DNA of 64,000 nt from Klebsiella ornithinolytica NBRC 105727 = ATCC 31898 (GCF_001598295.1 NZ_BCYR01000003.1:124001-188000); one strand, 5' to 3'. Positions 19,126 through 27,280 are shown, counted from the stretch's first letter. Notes: generated by a model not told the origin, from the sequence alone. A program made the numbers and translations.

Positions 19126-20319
19126 CTATTGTGAGTGGTGTGTTTTACGTGATGTCAGAATGGTTAACCCCGCAGCGACAATCAGCAGCCCGCTACTCAG
19201 CGCAAAAGTGCTCTGCCAGCCGGTGTGATCAAACGCCAGGCCGCCAAGCGTGGAACCCAGGGCGATAGAAAGCTGGATCGCCGCGACCATCAGGCCGCCG
19301 CCGGCTTCGGCATCATCAGGCAGCGTACGCGCGACCCAGGCCCACCATCCGGTTGGTGCAGCTGTCGCCATCAGTCCCCAGAACCCCAGTAGCGGCACGA
19401 CAAACCAGAGGTGTTGGCCCGTGAGTATGAGCGTCACGGCGACGACAGCCATGAGCGAAGAGATGGCTGCAAGCGTTGAATAAAGGCCCCGCTTTAAAAA
19501 ATGACTGATCACCAGCGTGCCAATAAAACCCGCTATCCCGATGGTCAGCAAAATGAGCGATAAGGCGCTGATATCCACCCGGGTGACGGTTTCAAGAAAC
19601 GGCCGTACGTAGGTGAATAACGAGAACTGCCCCATAAAGAACAGCCCGCAGGCCAGCAGGCCAACGGCAACAACGGGACGGGAGAGCAGATGAAAAGCAG
19701 AACGCCCGGGCTGCCTGTTGTTGTCGGGTGCCATCGCGGGGAGGCTGAAGCACTGCCAGATGAAGGCGGCGATCGCTACCGGAACAAGGCAGAGGAACGC
19801 TCCGCGCCAGCCCATTACGGCGCCGAGATAACTGCCGAGCGGTGCCGCGATAACGGTTGCCAGGGCATTACCGCCATTGAAAATAGCTAATGCGTGAGGG
19901 ACCCGGCGCCGTGGCACCAGACGCAGCGCAGTGGCGGCAGACATCGACCAGAAGCCACCGATCGCAATGCCAATCAGGGCGCGACCCGTCATATAAATCA
20001 GGTAGCTGGGGGACAGGGCGACCATAGTTGCCGATAAAGCCATTAATGCCGTCATGCCCAGCAGCAGATATTTACGATTCAGATTCCCGGCAAGAGTCGA
20101 AAGAGACAGGCTGGTCAACACCGCCAGCGCCCCGGAAATGGCGATCCCCTGTCCAGCCAGCCCTTCACTCACCCTGAGGTCGGCCGCGATGGGCGTCAGC
20201 AGGCTAACAGGCATAAATTCTGAGGCGATAAGCACAAAGACGCAGAGCGTCATCGCCAGCACACCGCTCCAGTATGCGCGCTCCTGGTGATATGAATTTT
20301 CATGACTGAGTGTGGACAT
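19126..20319 (-). CDS. MFS efflux transporter, NepI-like
   Basis: The 397-aa inner-membrane protein of 12 segments aligns well with E. coli NepI (purine ribonucleoside exporter): EFMPVSLLTPIAADL, SEGLAGQ, IGGFWSMSAATALRLVPRR, VIAAPLGSYLG and FFMGQFSLFTYVRPF. It belongs to the DHA1 family, so export of small metabolites or drugs by proton antiport is expected; purine specificity is not proven. It is the first gene of the operon with the hydrolase and cyclophilin-like protein, divergent from a LysR regulator. Confidence 0.85.
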   Translation of the reverse strand: MSTLSHENSYHQERAYWSGVLAMTLCVFVLIASEFMPVSLLTPIAADLRVSEGLAGQGIAISGALAVLTSLSLSTLAGNLNRKYLLLGMTALMALSATMVALSPSYLIYMTGRALIGIAIGGFWSMSAATALRLVPRRRVPHALAIFNGGNALATVIAAPLGSYLGAVMGWRGAFLCLVPVAIAAFIWQCFSLPAMAPDNNRQPGRSAFHLLSRPVVAVGLLACGLFFMGQFSLFTYVRPFLETVTRVDISALSLILLTIGIAGFIGTLVISHFLKRGLYSTLAAISSLMAVVAVTLILTGQHLWFVVPLLGFWGLMATAAPTGWWAWVARTLPDDAEAGGGLMVAAIQLSIALGSTLGGLAFDHTGWQSTFALSSGLLIVAAGLTILTSRKTHHSQ

Positions 20320-20488
20320 AAACGGCTACCTCTGAATATCGACCCGGCTGAATTCAGGCAAGCCGGGGCCGGACGCTATTCACGGGAATAACGACAAAAA
20401 ACGCACGCATAAACATGCTGTTGACGCTTATCAATTACTGAAAGTTTTACATGACTGGTGTAGCCTGACTAGCTAATGAATACTTAAT

Positions 20489-20502
20489 AGGCTTATAAGC
20501 CT
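20489..20502. promoter_or_regulatory. palindrome AGGCTTATAAGCCT between LysR gene and MFS operon
   Basis: A perfect 14-bp palindrome 27 bp upstream of the LysR gene, inside the larger dyad ACTTAAT...GTTATTAAT. It is a likely LysR binding site in the divergent promoter region. Confidence 0.5.
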
Positions 20503-20529
20503 GAGTTATTAATCGGGAGTGTCAGCCGA

Positions 20530-21447
20530 ATGAAACGCAACCTGAATGACCTTCTTTATTTTGTCACTGTTGCCCGTGAAGGGAGTTTTACCCGAGCGGC
20601 GGCGCATCTTGGTGTGACGCAACCCGCTCTCAGTCAGGCGATTTCAGCCCTGGAAGAGCGCATGCAAATTCGTCTCCTTACCCGAACCACCCGCAGCGTG
20701 TCGCCCACCGCAGCCGGAGAGCGGCTGCTGCAGGCCATCGGCAATCGTTTTGATGAAATTGAAGCTGAACTGGATATGCTCACGGAACTGCGTGACAAAC
20801 CTGCCGGTACGGTACGAATTACCTGCGGGCCGGATGTGTTACGTACCACCTTATTACCCAAACTGACGCCGCTTCTGCGTGAATACCCGGATATTCATAT
20901 TGAGTTCGATGCTAATCACGGTTTCCGCGATATTGTTGCCGACCGCTTTGATGCTGGAGTGCGTCTGGGCGACACCATTGATAAAGATATGATTGCGATA
21001 CCGATTGGCCCGGAATTACGCATGGCGGCCGTGGCTTCGCCGGAGTATTTTTCACGCTACCCGATTCCGCAGACTCCGCATGAACTGACGCAACACTGCT
21101 GTATAAACCAGAGAATGGTCAAATCCGGAGGGCTGTACGTCTGGGATTTTGATCAGGAAGGTGGTGATTTGAACGTTCGGGTGAACGGGCAGGTGACGTT
21201 CAACACTTCAGAGCATATTGTCACCGCCGCACTGGCCGGATTAGGCATCGCTTTTTTACCTGAGCAAGAGTTTGGCGCACATATTGAAGAAGGTCGGCTG
21301 ATTCGGGTGCTGGAAACCTGGTGCCAGCCTTTCCCTGGCTACTATCTGTATTACCCCAGCCGGAAGCAAGTTTCTCCCGCATTTTCGCGGGTGATCGATG
21401 CGCTGCGTGTTTACCGTCGGCGCCAGCCCGTAGACAAGATCCGGTAA
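20530..21447 (+). CDS. LysR-family transcriptional regulator
   Basis: The 305-aa protein has a standard LysR helix-turn-helix (NDLLYFVTVAREGSFTRAAA, LGVTQPALSQAISALEERM, LLTRTTRSVSPTAAGERLL) and a substrate-binding domain of the CrgA/pca type from about residue 90. It probably activates or represses the divergent MFS-hydrolase-cyclophilin operon and itself. The ligand is unknown. Confidence 0.9.
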   Translation: MKRNLNDLLYFVTVAREGSFTRAAAHLGVTQPALSQAISALEERMQIRLLTRTTRSVSPTAAGERLLQAIGNRFDEIEAELDMLTELRDKPAGTVRITCGPDVLRTTLLPKLTPLLREYPDIHIEFDANHGFRDIVADRFDAGVRLGDTIDKDMIAIPIGPELRMAAVASPEYFSRYPIPQTPHELTQHCCINQRMVKSGGLYVWDFDQEGGDLNVRVNGQVTFNTSEHIVTAALAGLGIAFLPEQEFGAHIEEGRLIRVLETWCQPFPGYYLYYPSRKQVSPAFSRVIDALRVYRRRQPVDKIR

Positions 21448-21466
21448 TTCTGTTTCCTCATGCCCG

Positions 21467-21498
21467 GACGGCTTCTGGTATGAATACCTGAAGCCGTC
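21467..21498. terminator. long near-perfect hairpin after LysR gene
   Basis: GACGGCTTC and GAAGCCGTC enclose GGTAT-GA-ATACC with a single T/T mismatch on each side, making a 14-bp stem with a 2-base loop. There is no T-run. It is either a terminator without a tail or a palindromic repeat. Confidence 0.5.
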
Positions 21499-21658
21499 AT
21501 GCTACAGGGGGATGCCTGGGCGGCTGTAGAGTGACGCTCTTTCGGTCTGTCTCTCCGATCTATTTAGATATCTCTGGTAAACGATGTTTGCCTGAAATAT
21601 GCCAGACGCGGGTGGTTGCTTAAACTATAATCCCCGGCATTTATTGTGGGGGAACTTA

Positions 21659-21919
21659 ATGAAAAGTATGACAGCAGTATTGAGTATTGTGCTCGCAGGA
21701 ACGTTATCAGGGTGCGCAGCAGTCCAATATAACGATGGTGAAAAGGTCAGCATTCAGGCTGATGCGTGGTACGGTCTCGATAGTTTGCATTCTACGGCCG
21801 TTAAAGCCTGTCAGCAGTATGGCAAATCAAAAGCAGTATATGTCCATAGCGCAAATATGAACCCGAATTTGCCGAAGGGCAGCGGGGTACAAAATACCAT
21901 CTGGAAATGTGAGCCATGA
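21659..21919 (+). CDS. small lipoprotein, 86 aa
   Basis: The product starts MKSMTAVLSIVLAGTLSGCA with lipobox LSGC, so the mature protein is lipid-anchored in the envelope. The ATG at 21659 has GGGGGA 6 bases before it; the longer in-frame reading has no signal peptide at its end. The mature part contains two further Cys (VKACQQYG and IWKCEP) that may pair. A -10 box TATAAT lies about 30 bp upstream. The family is not recognised. Confidence 0.75.
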   Translation: MKSMTAVLSIVLAGTLSGCAAVQYNDGEKVSIQADAWYGLDSLHSTAVKACQQYGKSKAVYVHSANMNPNLPKGSGVQNTIWKCEP

Positions 21920-22074
21920 TGAGGCCGGGTTGCTGAATCTGTGCCAGACAGAAGGTGATATTCGGCGCGTAAGGCAGGGAATAAGAATGCCGTTCCGGTA
22001 CGGTTTGCTGAATATCGGCTATGCAGTAGCTTGCCAGATATTTAGTCGCCGGTGCCGCAGCGGCATTGCCGTCT

Positions 22075-22278
22075 TTAGTGTAGGCCAAGACGGATCAGTT
22101 CAACGGGTTCGAACTTACCTTCATTCCCTTCAACTTCAACGGTTTTGCTGCGACGTAATTGGGCGGGGGTGAGTCCACTGGCGTGGATAGCAACAATTTT
22201 ACCCGTTTTACCTGTCCCATTAATCATCACCTGGCTTCCGTTGGTAATAGGATTGCGGTTACGATCGTAAGTGACCAT
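22075..22278 (-). CDS. ydfZ: YdfZ, putative selenium-binding protein
   Basis: The 67-aa product has the same length as E. coli YdfZ and is closely similar throughout ([61 protein letters not shown]). E. coli YdfZ was reported to carry selenium and is strongly FNR-induced without oxygen; the biochemical role is unclear. The GGAGAA ribosome site is good. An FNR-like site lies about 115 bp upstream. Confidence 0.92.
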   Translation of the reverse strand: MVTYDRNRNPITNGSQVMINGTGKTGKIVAIHASGLTPAQLRRSKTVEVEGNEGKFEPVELIRLGLH

Positions 22279-22390
22279 GGGTATTTCTCCTTTTTTCTCT
22301 GTGCATCAAAAAAAACCGTATTGCGTACAAGGCCGGGCCCTGGCAACGGACGTAATATAAATACGCCTTTGCGCCTGCCATGTTTTGAGT

Positions 22391-22404
22391 TTGATCAATG
22401 TCAC
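22391..22404. promoter_or_regulatory. FNR-like site upstream of ydfZ
   Basis: TTGATCAATGTCAC reads on the ydfZ strand as GTGAC-ATTG-ATCAA, with one perfect half (ATCAA) and one 3/5 half against TTGAT-N4-ATCAA. TATATT about 40 bp nearer the gene could be the -10 box. Confidence 0.45.
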
Positions 22405-22597
22405 ACTTTTTAGCCGTTAAGAGGCGACTCTTCTCCGGGTGAGCGGTATTTTAATAGTTAAAGAACGCATAACACTTACTTTTTTATAAAAAAACATAAT
22501 ATCAGCGTGTCGCTTTTTATCTGTTGATAGCGATAAACGCGAATATTCTGTTGAACTAATAATCGATACCGCCCTGGGTAATTTCCCGGATAAACCC

Positions 22598-22765
22598 ATG
22601 GACCTTCTGCAGGTTATTCGTCCCATCCCTGGGACTCACCCCTTCGGGGCCGACGTCAACGTCGTTCAAAAACGCTCCGGGCGTTTTTGTCCATGCTGGC
22701 GGCCCCGGCTCAGCGATTTTCAGCCGCGCCAGCCCCCTGCGGCATGTCCCGTTATTCCATGCTGA
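22598..22765 (+). pseudogene. possible P4-like prophage scrap (Icd/Ash-like leader ORF)
   Basis: A 55-codon ORF reads MDLLQVIRPIPGTHPFGAD, then KRSGRFCPCWRPRLSDF and ends AACPVIPC. Together with the following GAAAAACCTTCAGCAAGGAT and a 15-codon truncated GTG ORF, this recalls the region before host-division-inhibitor (Icd-like/Ash) genes in P4-type satellite phages. This is from memory of the pattern and is not verified. No integrase or att site is seen nearby. Confidence 0.3.
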
Positions 22766-22915
22766 CCATTCCGCCGCTGAAAAACCTTCAGCAAGGATAT
22801 CGCAGCGTGACGGCCACGGGAGGGCAGCGCAATGCCGGGGGCAGCCGACCTTAAACGATCGGCATTAATCTGCGGGTGGCTTGATTAACAGCTGTAACAA
22901 AATGGCCTTACCACC

Positions 22916-23056
22916 TTAGCGAAGATCTGGCCCGTGAAAGTGTCCACCACCAGGACCACCGCCGGGTCCGCCTCCGTGGCCTCCCGGCGGAAGGATGCAT
23001 CCGGAAAGAGACATGACTCCGCAGAGCACAAAAATGACAAGGATAATTTTTTTCAT
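22916..23056 (-). CDS. tiny Gly-rich lipoprotein, 46 aa
   Basis: The product starts MKKIILVIFVLCGVMSLSGC with lipobox LSGC (Cys20). It continues with a mature part of only 27 residues built of Gly-Gly-His/Pro repeats (PPGGHGGGPGGGPGGGHFHG). A textbook AGGAG lies 6 bases before the ATG. Length and composition make homology search difficult; a metal-binding or structural envelope role is possible. It is isolated, on the same strand as ydfZ and mgtS. Confidence 0.75.
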   Translation of the reverse strand: MKKIILVIFVLCGVMSLSGCILPPGGHGGGPGGGPGGGHFHGPDLR

Positions 23057-23479
23057 AATAAACTCCTGAACTGGCGAGCCTCAATTCCAAACCAAAAATG
23101 TGATTATTTTATGGAGAATCAATAATTCCCCTTCGCGACACACCTTAATTAGGAATATTCCATGAGGAAGCCTGGCCGCGATGTCATCAAAGCGATGTGT
23201 TGACCTGAGTGATATTTCTGCTGACTCACCGAAGGGGTGTCCAACACCGCTATTTTTCTGTTGAGAATCGACAATTAGCACTATCGCGGGGCATGAGACC
23301 AGGAAGACTAGCTCTCACGCTGTGCCTGAAGTCGGTAGGACGGCAGAGCTTCCGCGAAGGGCGGCGATAATCCTCCCCACATCGTACCGAAGTACGGCAT
23401 AGCGCCAATCACCGCGTCCGAACCGAGTCGTTATGACGAAAAAATGTGGGATCTTACCGCCAGCAGAGAGAGAGCATTG
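23057..23479. other. 423-bp gap with no supported gene
   Basis: The first 60 bp hold the leader of the Gly-rich lipoprotein gene. An open minus frame (23081-23281) begins with GTG and has no ribosome site. A plus frame across 23370-23580 has no start codon. Both may be remnants; neither is called. Confidence 0.4.
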
Positions 23480-23671
23480 TCAATGCAGGAAAGCTTTCGA
23501 AATTCGGTGGCGGGAGCGGTAGTGCGTGGTCATGCACGATGCCATTACGCCATCGAACGACATGCATTTATCTTGAATAATCCGTGAGGAGGGTCTGTTT
23601 AAAAATACGCCGGCTAGCAATGTGAGCAAAAAAGCTAGCAACGGAATAGCTATATGGGTTTTCACTGGCAA
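23480..23671 (-). CDS. possible small membrane protein, 61-63 aa
   Basis: This reads PVKTHIAIPLLAFLLTLLAG with one hydrophobic segment, then a basic tail with two Cys (KCMSF, ASCMTT). The start would be TTG (23671) or GTG (23665); CCTT-rich sequence precedes, and no clean Shine-Dalgarno is visible. The family is not recognised and it may be spurious. Confidence 0.3.
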   Translation of the reverse strand: MPVKTHIAIPLLAFLLTLLAGVFLNRPSSRIIQDKCMSFDGVMASCMTTHYRSRHRISKAFLH

Positions 23672-23812
23672 GGAATCCGATATCGCGAATAATGCTGAAT
23701 AATCTACACCCTCAGTATGAAGGTAAAGTGACGATCCTCGTTGCCATCAGGGGGCCGGGTACGGCGGAAGGAATGAATTTCTCACAATGAAGCTAATACT
23801 GTGTTCGGAAAG

Positions 23813-23855
23813 CTAAAAACGGAACGCCCCCTGGTGCAGTCAGCAACAGGGGGCG
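23813..23855 (-). terminator. intrinsic terminator of mgtS
   Basis: CGCCCCCTG and CAGGGGGCG form a perfect 9-bp stem around 13 bases; on the minus strand the tail is TTCCGTTTTTAG. It lies 28 bp after the mgtS stop. Confidence 0.8.
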
Positions 23856-23882
23856 GTTACGGGTGGGGATTATCGTCGTTCA

Positions 23883-23978
23883 TCAGTCATCCCATTTGTG
23901 GCTTAGATACGCGGCAAGAAAACCAAAGAACAGAATTGTTCCCAGTACTGCCATAAATACATGCATATTTCCCAGCAT
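23883..23978 (-). CDS. mgtS: MgtS, 31-aa Mg2+-stress membrane protein
   Basis: The product MLGNMHVFMAVLGTILFFGF then LAAYLSHKWDD differs from E. coli MgtS (YneM) at only four positions and has the same 31-residue length. MgtS is a single-pass inner-membrane protein induced by PhoPQ in low magnesium; it protects the MgtA transporter from degradation and modulates PitA. The ribosome site is GGAGG. A PhoP box and -10 region lie upstream and a terminator downstream, so the transcription unit is complete. Confidence 0.96.
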   Translation of the reverse strand: MLGNMHVFMAVLGTILFFGFLAAYLSHKWDD

Positions 23979-24067
23979 GATTAACCTCCATCATTGATTA
24001 GTGTGCGCTAAGTAGTCCTTATTGAACGTGGTGTACGGTTGTTGCATAAAGAATAACCTGGTCAACC

Positions 24068-24084
24068 TAAACAAATAATTAACC
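24068..24084 (-). promoter_or_regulatory. PhoP box of mgtS
   Basis: On the minus strand GGTTAA-TTATT-TGTTTA matches the PhoP direct repeat (T/G)GTTTA-N5-(T/G)GTTTA at 11 of 12 positions. About 11 bp later TTATTCT can serve as -10, the usual PhoP promoter geometry. Confidence 0.8.
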
Positions 24085-24126
24085 AGGAAAACTTTTTCGC
24101 CGTGAAATAAATAGTGCGGTGAGTGA

Positions 24127-24342
24127 TTAGAGCGGTCGTTCAAGGACAAACAGATAGGCCTCGCGCGACCAGAACAGTCCGGTTCTGCGGCGCTCCACGG
24201 ACATCGTTTTGACTTCCCAGCCCTGCAGGGTGAACTCATTGAGAAAACGGCTCATTTTCTCCGGGTCAGCTTTCGCTTCACCAAAAAACATGCTCCCCAG
24301 AATCCCCTCTTTGTACAGAACGACTCGACACTCTTTTTTCAT
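24127..24342 (-). CDS. DUF4177 domain protein, 71 aa
   Basis: The sequence fits the DUF4177 pattern: EC RVVLYKEG at the start, an acidic middle helix (DPEKMSRFLNEFTLQGWEV) and KTMSVERRRTGLFWSREAYLFVLE, where E/Q-GW and REAY are hallmarks. It is small, cytoplasmic and of unknown function. Its gene ends just upstream of the PhoP box of mgtS on the same strand. Confidence 0.8.
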   Translation of the reverse strand: MKKECRVVLYKEGILGSMFFGEAKADPEKMSRFLNEFTLQGWEVKTMSVERRRTGLFWSREAYLFVLERPL

Positions 24343-24395
24343 CTGACAGGCTCCTTGCGTAATGACAGCAAACTGAAAGCCATTGTGACCGCCTG

Positions 24396-25442
24396 TTACG
24401 ATTTTACAACCGCGGCGGCAGAAAACTTCTTCCGGTAGGCAGATGGGCTGATGGCGAACTGCTGGCGAAAATGGTGGCGCAGGGTGCCGGCATCGGCGAA
24501 ACCGCTGAGTTCGGCGATTTTATCGATGCTGATGCGGCTATGGGTCAGATGCTGCTGCGCGCGCTGCAACCGCTCATCCAGCAGCCAGCGGGCAGGGGTC
24601 TTACCGGTCGCCGCCTGAAAACGGCGCAAAAACGTGCGAGGACTCATCCCCGCCTGTTGCGCCAGCGACGCCACGGTATGGCTGGCGGCAAGATGCTGAT
24701 ACAGATAATCAAACACCAGCCCCAGGCGCTGACTTTCCCGCGCCTGGGCCACGGGCCGGACGACCTGCTGCGCCTGCGCGCCGTCGCGATGCGGAGAGAC
24801 AACCAGTCGCCTGGCCACGGTATTGGCGGCTTCAATCCCAAAATCCGCACGCACAAGGTGCAGGCACAGGTCGATGCCGGCGGCGCTGCCCGCGGAGGTC
24901 ATAATGCCGTCAGAACCCACGTACAACACATCGGCGACGACATCAATCAGCGGGTAGCGCTGGCGCAGATTTTCCGTGTATCGCCAGTGCGTTGTCGCTT
25001 TGCGGCCATTGAGTAACCCGGCGGCCGCGAGAACAAATACGCCGGAGCAGATTGAGATAATCCGGCAGCCTCGCGCATGGGCGGCGGCTAAGGCATCACC
25101 CAGCGCCGTCGGGATCGGCGCATCGATCCCGCGCCAGCCGGGCACCACGATAGTCTGCGCATCCTGAAGCAAATTCATGCCGCCGTCGGTCATCAACCGG
25201 ATACCGCCGGTAGCACGTAGCTCACCGTCATCGACGGCGGCGACCGCGAACTGGTACCAGCGTTCGCCCATCTCCGGGCGGGGAAGACCAAAGATCTCCA
25301 CCGCGATACCAAACTCAAAGGTGCACAGGCCATCATAGGCCAGCACAACGACCCGATGGCGTGACAACGTCACGGGAGGGTTTGTCAGGATTTCAACGTT
25401 TTCTGTCATGGTTGCCGGCAGAGGATAAGTGGGCGGATTCAT
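24396..25442 (-). CDS. ftrA: GlxA/FtrA-type regulator (DJ-1-like domain + AraC HTH)
   Basis: The 348-aa protein has an N-terminal DJ-1/PfpI-like domain (VVVLAYDGLCTFEFGIAVEIFG, then CRIISICSGVFVLAAAGLLNGR) and a C-terminal AraC double helix-turn-helix (VASLAQQAGMSPRTFLRRFQ, then ISIDKIAELSGFADAGTLRHHFRQQFAISPSAYRKKF, seen in two pieces). This is the layout of transcriptional regulator FtrA. A second in-frame Met (MTENVEIL) may be the true start, since neither has a strong ribosome site. It is divergent from a rhodanese gene, a common partner, across 35 bp containing a palindrome. Confidence 0.88.
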   Translation of the reverse strand: MNPPTYPLPATMTENVEILTNPPVTLSRHRVVVLAYDGLCTFEFGIAVEIFGLPRPEMGERWYQFAVAAVDDGELRATGGIRLMTDGGMNLLQDAQTIVVPGWRGIDAPIPTALGDALAAAHARGCRIISICSGVFVLAAAGLLNGRKATTHWRYTENLRQRYPLIDVVADVLYVGSDGIMTSAGSAAGIDLCLHLVRADFGIEAANTVARRLVVSPHRDGAQAQQVVRPVAQARESQRLGLVFDYLYQHLAASHTVASLAQQAGMSPRTFLRRFQAATGKTPARWLLDERLQRAQQHLTHSRISIDKIAELSGFADAGTLRHHFRQQFAISPSAYRKKFSAAAVVKS

Positions 25443-25449
25443 TAAATTA

Positions 25450-25459
25450 GTGGTACCAC
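25450..25459. promoter_or_regulatory. palindrome GTGGTACCAC between ftrA and rhodanese gene
   Basis: A perfect 10-bp palindrome in the 35-bp divergent gap, a candidate site for FtrA control of both genes. Confidence 0.35.
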
Positions 25460-25477
25460 AGACAAGGAGAATACGCC

Positions 25478-25870
25478 ATGAGTGTTGTAACTGCTTTTAC
25501 CCCAGCCACCTCCAGCGAGGCTGCCGCCTGGTTCCGGCATAAACTGAGTTTTGAAACCGACTGCGCGGATGTCTACAGCGCGATGCGCGACGGGGCCTGC
25601 GATTTTGTGCTGCTGCACGTTGTCGGCAGTCCGGAGGCCTTTGCCCGACGGCATCTGCCCGGGGCGCTGCATTTACCGCATCGCCTGATCGATGCCGCCC
25701 GAATGAGCGAGTGGCCAGCTGAGACGCTGTTCGTCGTCTATTGCGCCGGCCCACACTGCAACGGTGCGGATATTGCCGCTCTCAGGCTGGCTGAACTGGG
25801 GCGTCCGGTCAAAATGATGCTCGGCGGCCTCACCGGCTGGCAGGACGAGGGGCTGCCTTTCGCCGACTAA
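25478..25870 (+). CDS. rhodanese-domain protein
   Basis: The 130-aa single-domain rhodanese has the features CDFVLLHVVGSPEAFARRHLPG, GALHLPH, then FVVYCAGPHCNGADIAALRL with the active-site Cys loop, and KMMLGGLTGWQDEGLPFA at the end. It transfers sulfane sulfur between donors such as thiosulfate and acceptors. It is strongly preceded by AAGGAG and faces ftrA, which probably controls it. Confidence 0.9.
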   Translation: MSVVTAFTPATSSEAAAWFRHKLSFETDCADVYSAMRDGACDFVLLHVVGSPEAFARRHLPGALHLPHRLIDAARMSEWPAETLFVVYCAGPHCNGADIAALRLAELGRPVKMMLGGLTGWQDEGLPFAD

Positions 25871-26062
25871 CTCACTGCGGCCGGTTTCCTGCGGGGAGCA
25901 GGCCGCACAATGAATTTATTTCATGACCGATGAAATTTTCTCGTTTGCCGCTGACGGCAGTGCATGACAGTATCTGGACATATAGCCATCCAGAAGTCTA
26001 AAATTCAAATAATGAACTATCACGGCAGGCAACTAATTTGTGCTTACCGCTAAGGAGACACC

Positions 26063-27166
26063 ATGCAACGTCAACAGGCCCCGTTCCGCGCGGATATCGT
26101 CGGCAGTTTTTTACGTCCAGAGGCAATAAAAGTCGCGCGTCAGCAGCTTGCCGAAGGCGCCATAGATGCACAACAGCTGCGCCAGATTGAAAATGATGCT
26201 ATCCGCCAGCTGGTCAGGCAGCAGTGTGACTGCGGGCTGCACGTGGTGACCGACGGGGAATTTCGCCGCGCGTGGTGGCACTTCGATTTCTTCGATGGCT
26301 TAGAAGGCGTTGAACGCTACGATTCCGACAAAGGGATCCAGTTTAACGGCGTGCAGACCCGGGCACACGCCGTTCGCGTCATTGGCAAACTGGCGTTTGG
26401 CGATCATCCGATGCTGGAAGATTTTCGCTATCTGAAAAGCGTCAGCGGCGAAGCACAGCCGAAGATGACCATTCCAAGCCCGAGCGTGCTCCATTTCCGC
26501 GGCGGGCGTAAAGATATCGATGCCACGGTTTATCCGGATCTCGCCGACTATTTCGACGATCTGGCGACGACCTGGCGCGATGCCATCCGCGCCTTCTATG
26601 ATGCCGGCTGCCGCTATCTGCAGCTCGATGATACCGTCTGGGCCTATCTGTGTTCCGATGAACAGCGCCAGCAGGTGCGCGATCGCGGCGACGATCCCGA
26701 CGAGCTGGCAAAAACGTATGCCCGGGTGCTGAATAAGGCTCTGGAAGGCAAACCGGACGATTTGACCATCGGCCTGCACGTTTGTCGCGGGAACTTCCGT
26801 TCCACCTGGATCTCGGAAGGCGGTTATGAGCCGGTTGCCGAGGTGCTGTTTGGCGGCGTCAACGTCGATGCGTTCTTCCTTGAGTATGATAATGACCGCT
26901 CCGGCGATTTCGCCCCGCTGCGCTTTATCCGTCCGGGCAAGCAGCAGGTCGTGCTGGGATTAATCACCACCAAAAACGGCGAGCTGGAAAACCCGGAGGG
27001 AGTGAAGGCCCGTCTGCAGGAGGCCGCGCAGTATGTTGCGCTGCAGCAGATTTGCCTCAGCCCGCAGTGTGGCTTCGCCTCGACCGAAGAGGGGAATGCG
27101 CTGACGGAATCCCAACAGTGGGATAAAGTCCGCCTGGTCACCGGGATCGCCGCTCAGGTCTGGTAA
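26063..27166 (+). CDS. YxjH/YxjG-type methionine synthase II family methyltransferase
   Basis: The 367-aa protein corresponds to the C-terminal (catalytic) half of MetE. Visible are the substrate-binding start FRADIVGSFLRPEAI, VTDGEFRRAWWHFDF, QLDDTVWA, the zinc ligands in GLHVCRGNFRS (His-x-Cys) and SPQCGFAST (Cys), and FFLEYDNDRSGDF. Such proteins transfer methyl groups from a methyl donor to homocysteine or a related thiol without cobalamin; the donor of the short family is uncertain. A single AGAAGTCT (25992-25999) resembles one MetJ half of AGACGTCT, weak evidence of methionine control. It is a single gene followed by a hairpin. Confidence 0.88.
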   Translation: MQRQQAPFRADIVGSFLRPEAIKVARQQLAEGAIDAQQLRQIENDAIRQLVRQQCDCGLHVVTDGEFRRAWWHFDFFDGLEGVERYDSDKGIQFNGVQTRAHAVRVIGKLAFGDHPMLEDFRYLKSVSGEAQPKMTIPSPSVLHFRGGRKDIDATVYPDLADYFDDLATTWRDAIRAFYDAGCRYLQLDDTVWAYLCSDEQRQQVRDRGDDPDELAKTYARVLNKALEGKPDDLTIGLHVCRGNFRSTWISEGGYEPVAEVLFGGVNVDAFFLEYDNDRSGDFAPLRFIRPGKQQVVLGLITTKNGELENPEGVKARLQEAAQYVALQQICLSPQCGFASTEEGNALTESQQWDKVRLVTGIAAQVW

Positions 27167-27180
27167 CCGCTCTTCATAGC

Positions 27181-27211
27181 GCAGCGTTGCACCGTTTTGA
27201 GGCAACGCTGC
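27181..27211. promoter_or_regulatory. hairpin / possible NtrC enhancer before urtA
   Basis: GCAGCGTTGC and GCAACGCTGC are perfect 10-bp arms. The inner TTGCACC-GTTTT-GAGGCAA resembles an NtrC site (TGCACC-N5-GGTGCA) in its left half. Its centre is about 95 bp upstream of the predicted sigma-54 start, a suitable enhancer distance, but it may equally be the terminator of the preceding gene. Confidence 0.4.
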
Positions 27212-27265
27212 CTGTCTGTTTCTCTCCTGCCGCGCCGTCGCGCGCTTTCCCGCCGTCAGCCAACC

Positions 27266-27280
27266 TGGCATCGTTTTTGC
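27266..27280 (+). promoter_or_regulatory. sigma-54 promoter of urtABCDE
   Basis: TGGCATCGTTTTTGC matches TGGCAC-N5-TTGC with GG and GC exactly 10 bp apart. The start would fall near 27292, 50 bp before urtA. This predicts RpoN/NtrC nitrogen control of urea uptake. Confidence 0.75.

Noticed and set aside
23081-23281. 66-codon minus frame
   Set aside because: GTG start without a ribosome site, no recognisable feature.
25992-25999. Single MetJ-like box AGAAGTCT before the methionine-synthase-like gene
   Set aside because: MetJ needs at least two tandem 8-bp boxes; neighbouring octamers do not match.
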